Assembly: GCA_003550445.1 (NCBI GenBank)
Contig: PUKG01000192.1
Location: forward strand, 1-23,822
DNA from: Halobacteroidaceae bacterium
Lineage (GTDB): Bacteria > Bacillota > Halanaerobiia > B1SED10-174
Length of the DNA stretch: 23,822 bases
Reading direction: 5' to 3'
Shown here in pieces: positions 23,581 to 23,822 of the stretch. The translations under genes and the position numbers were made by a program. Under the pieces are notes generated by a model. It saw nothing but the letters and a program-made list of their open reading frames with translations, was not told the DNA's origin and did not search any database. The stretch's first letter is position 1, and every line of letters starts with the position of its first letter.

Positions 23581-23822
23581 ATGGATAAATTTCCTACTAG
23601 GAAACTGGTTTACCTTGCTTTTTTAATTGCTCTGACAATTGTTCTGCAAAGGTTTTTAAGTATTCAGATTCCAATGGCAGGCGTTGCAGGCGTCCGGATT
23701 GGGTTTGGCGGTTTGCCCATAATTATTGCCGGGGTAACAATGGGTCCACTGGCCGGAGGTGCAGTAGGAGCTATTGGGGATGTGGTTGGGTATTTTATGA
23801 ATCCCCAGGGAGCCTATATGCC
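23581..23822 (+). CDS. folT: Folate ECF transporter S component FolT (N-terminal part)
   Basis: The frame from ATG 23581 stays open to the window end (80 codons). The product begins with a short charged stretch and then RKLVYLAFLIALTIVLQRFL, the first helix typical of ECF-transporter S components. GVRIGFGGLPIIIAGVTMGP and GAVGAIGDVVGYFMNPQGAY follow, which fit the folate-specific subfamily. With the shared ECF energising module, encoded elsewhere, it would import folates. The THF riboswitch upstream supports the substrate. The ribosome site GAGGGGAG lies at 23567-23574. Confidence 0.9.
   Translation, partial: MDKFPTRKLVYLAFLIALTIVLQRFLSIQIPMAGVAGVRIGFGGLPIIIAGVTMGPLAGGAVGAIGDVVGYFMNPQGAYM

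Overview
The window reads as chromosome of an anaerobic, low-to-moderate GC bacterium, most likely a clostridial Bacillota. The supporting signs are strong GGAGG-type ribosome sites with some GTG/TTG starts, a folate-transport gene behind a THF riboswitch, tetrahydrofolate-based one-carbon enzymes next to Hdr/Flx-type electron-transfer proteins, and a sigma-54 system. Genus cannot be read from the sequence. No rRNA, tRNA, CRISPR array or insertion sequence was seen.

Layout. (1) Bases 1-800, minus strand: 5' part of an MFS transporter. (2) 801-3312: a sigma-54 enhancer-binding regulator (1030-2805) with its own sigma-A promoter, a 15-bp palindrome, a terminator, and a near-consensus -24/-12 promoter (3015-3030) that opens the long rightward operon. 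(3) 3313-11121: methyl-transfer module. It has two tandem corrinoid-protein/MttB-family methyltransferase cassettes, a hydantoinase-A-like ASKHA ATPase, a DUF1638 protein and a methyl-THF:corrinoid methyltransferase. (4) 11152-21823: electron module. It has a split HdrA/MvhD-like pair, MetV-MetF (methylene-THF reductase), HdrC, a double-length HdrA, an MvhD/FlxD protein, two iron-sulfur proteins and an FAD/NAD(P)-binding FlxA-like subunit. (5) 21904-23325: a third MttB-family gene behind a hairpin. (6) 23326-23822: a THF riboswitch and the start of folT.

Working model (inference from family knowledge). An MttB-family enzyme demethylates an unidentified methylated amine such as a betaine, loading the methyl group on one of two corrinoid proteins. 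The MtgA-like enzyme passes it to THF. MetFV then interconverts methyl-THF and methylene-THF. Its electrons are exchanged with NAD(P)H, and possibly ferredoxin, through HdrA/HdrC/MvhD and the Flx-like subunits. The ASKHA ATPase and DUF1638 protein sit where a corrinoid re-activation system would be expected, and no RamA-type activator is present. The sigma-54 regulator probably switches the whole operon on in response to the substrate. None of the three MttB-like genes has an in-frame amber codon, so they belong to the non-pyrrolysine branch.

The most notable points are the MetFV-Hdr-Flx gene order with no HdrB, the ATPase/DUF1638 pair, the two near-identical corrinoid proteins serving diverged methyltransferases, the repeated 6-3-6 palindrome linking the regulator to its own promoter and to the sigma-54 promoter, and a hairpin between the ribosome site and start codon of the mtgA-like gene.
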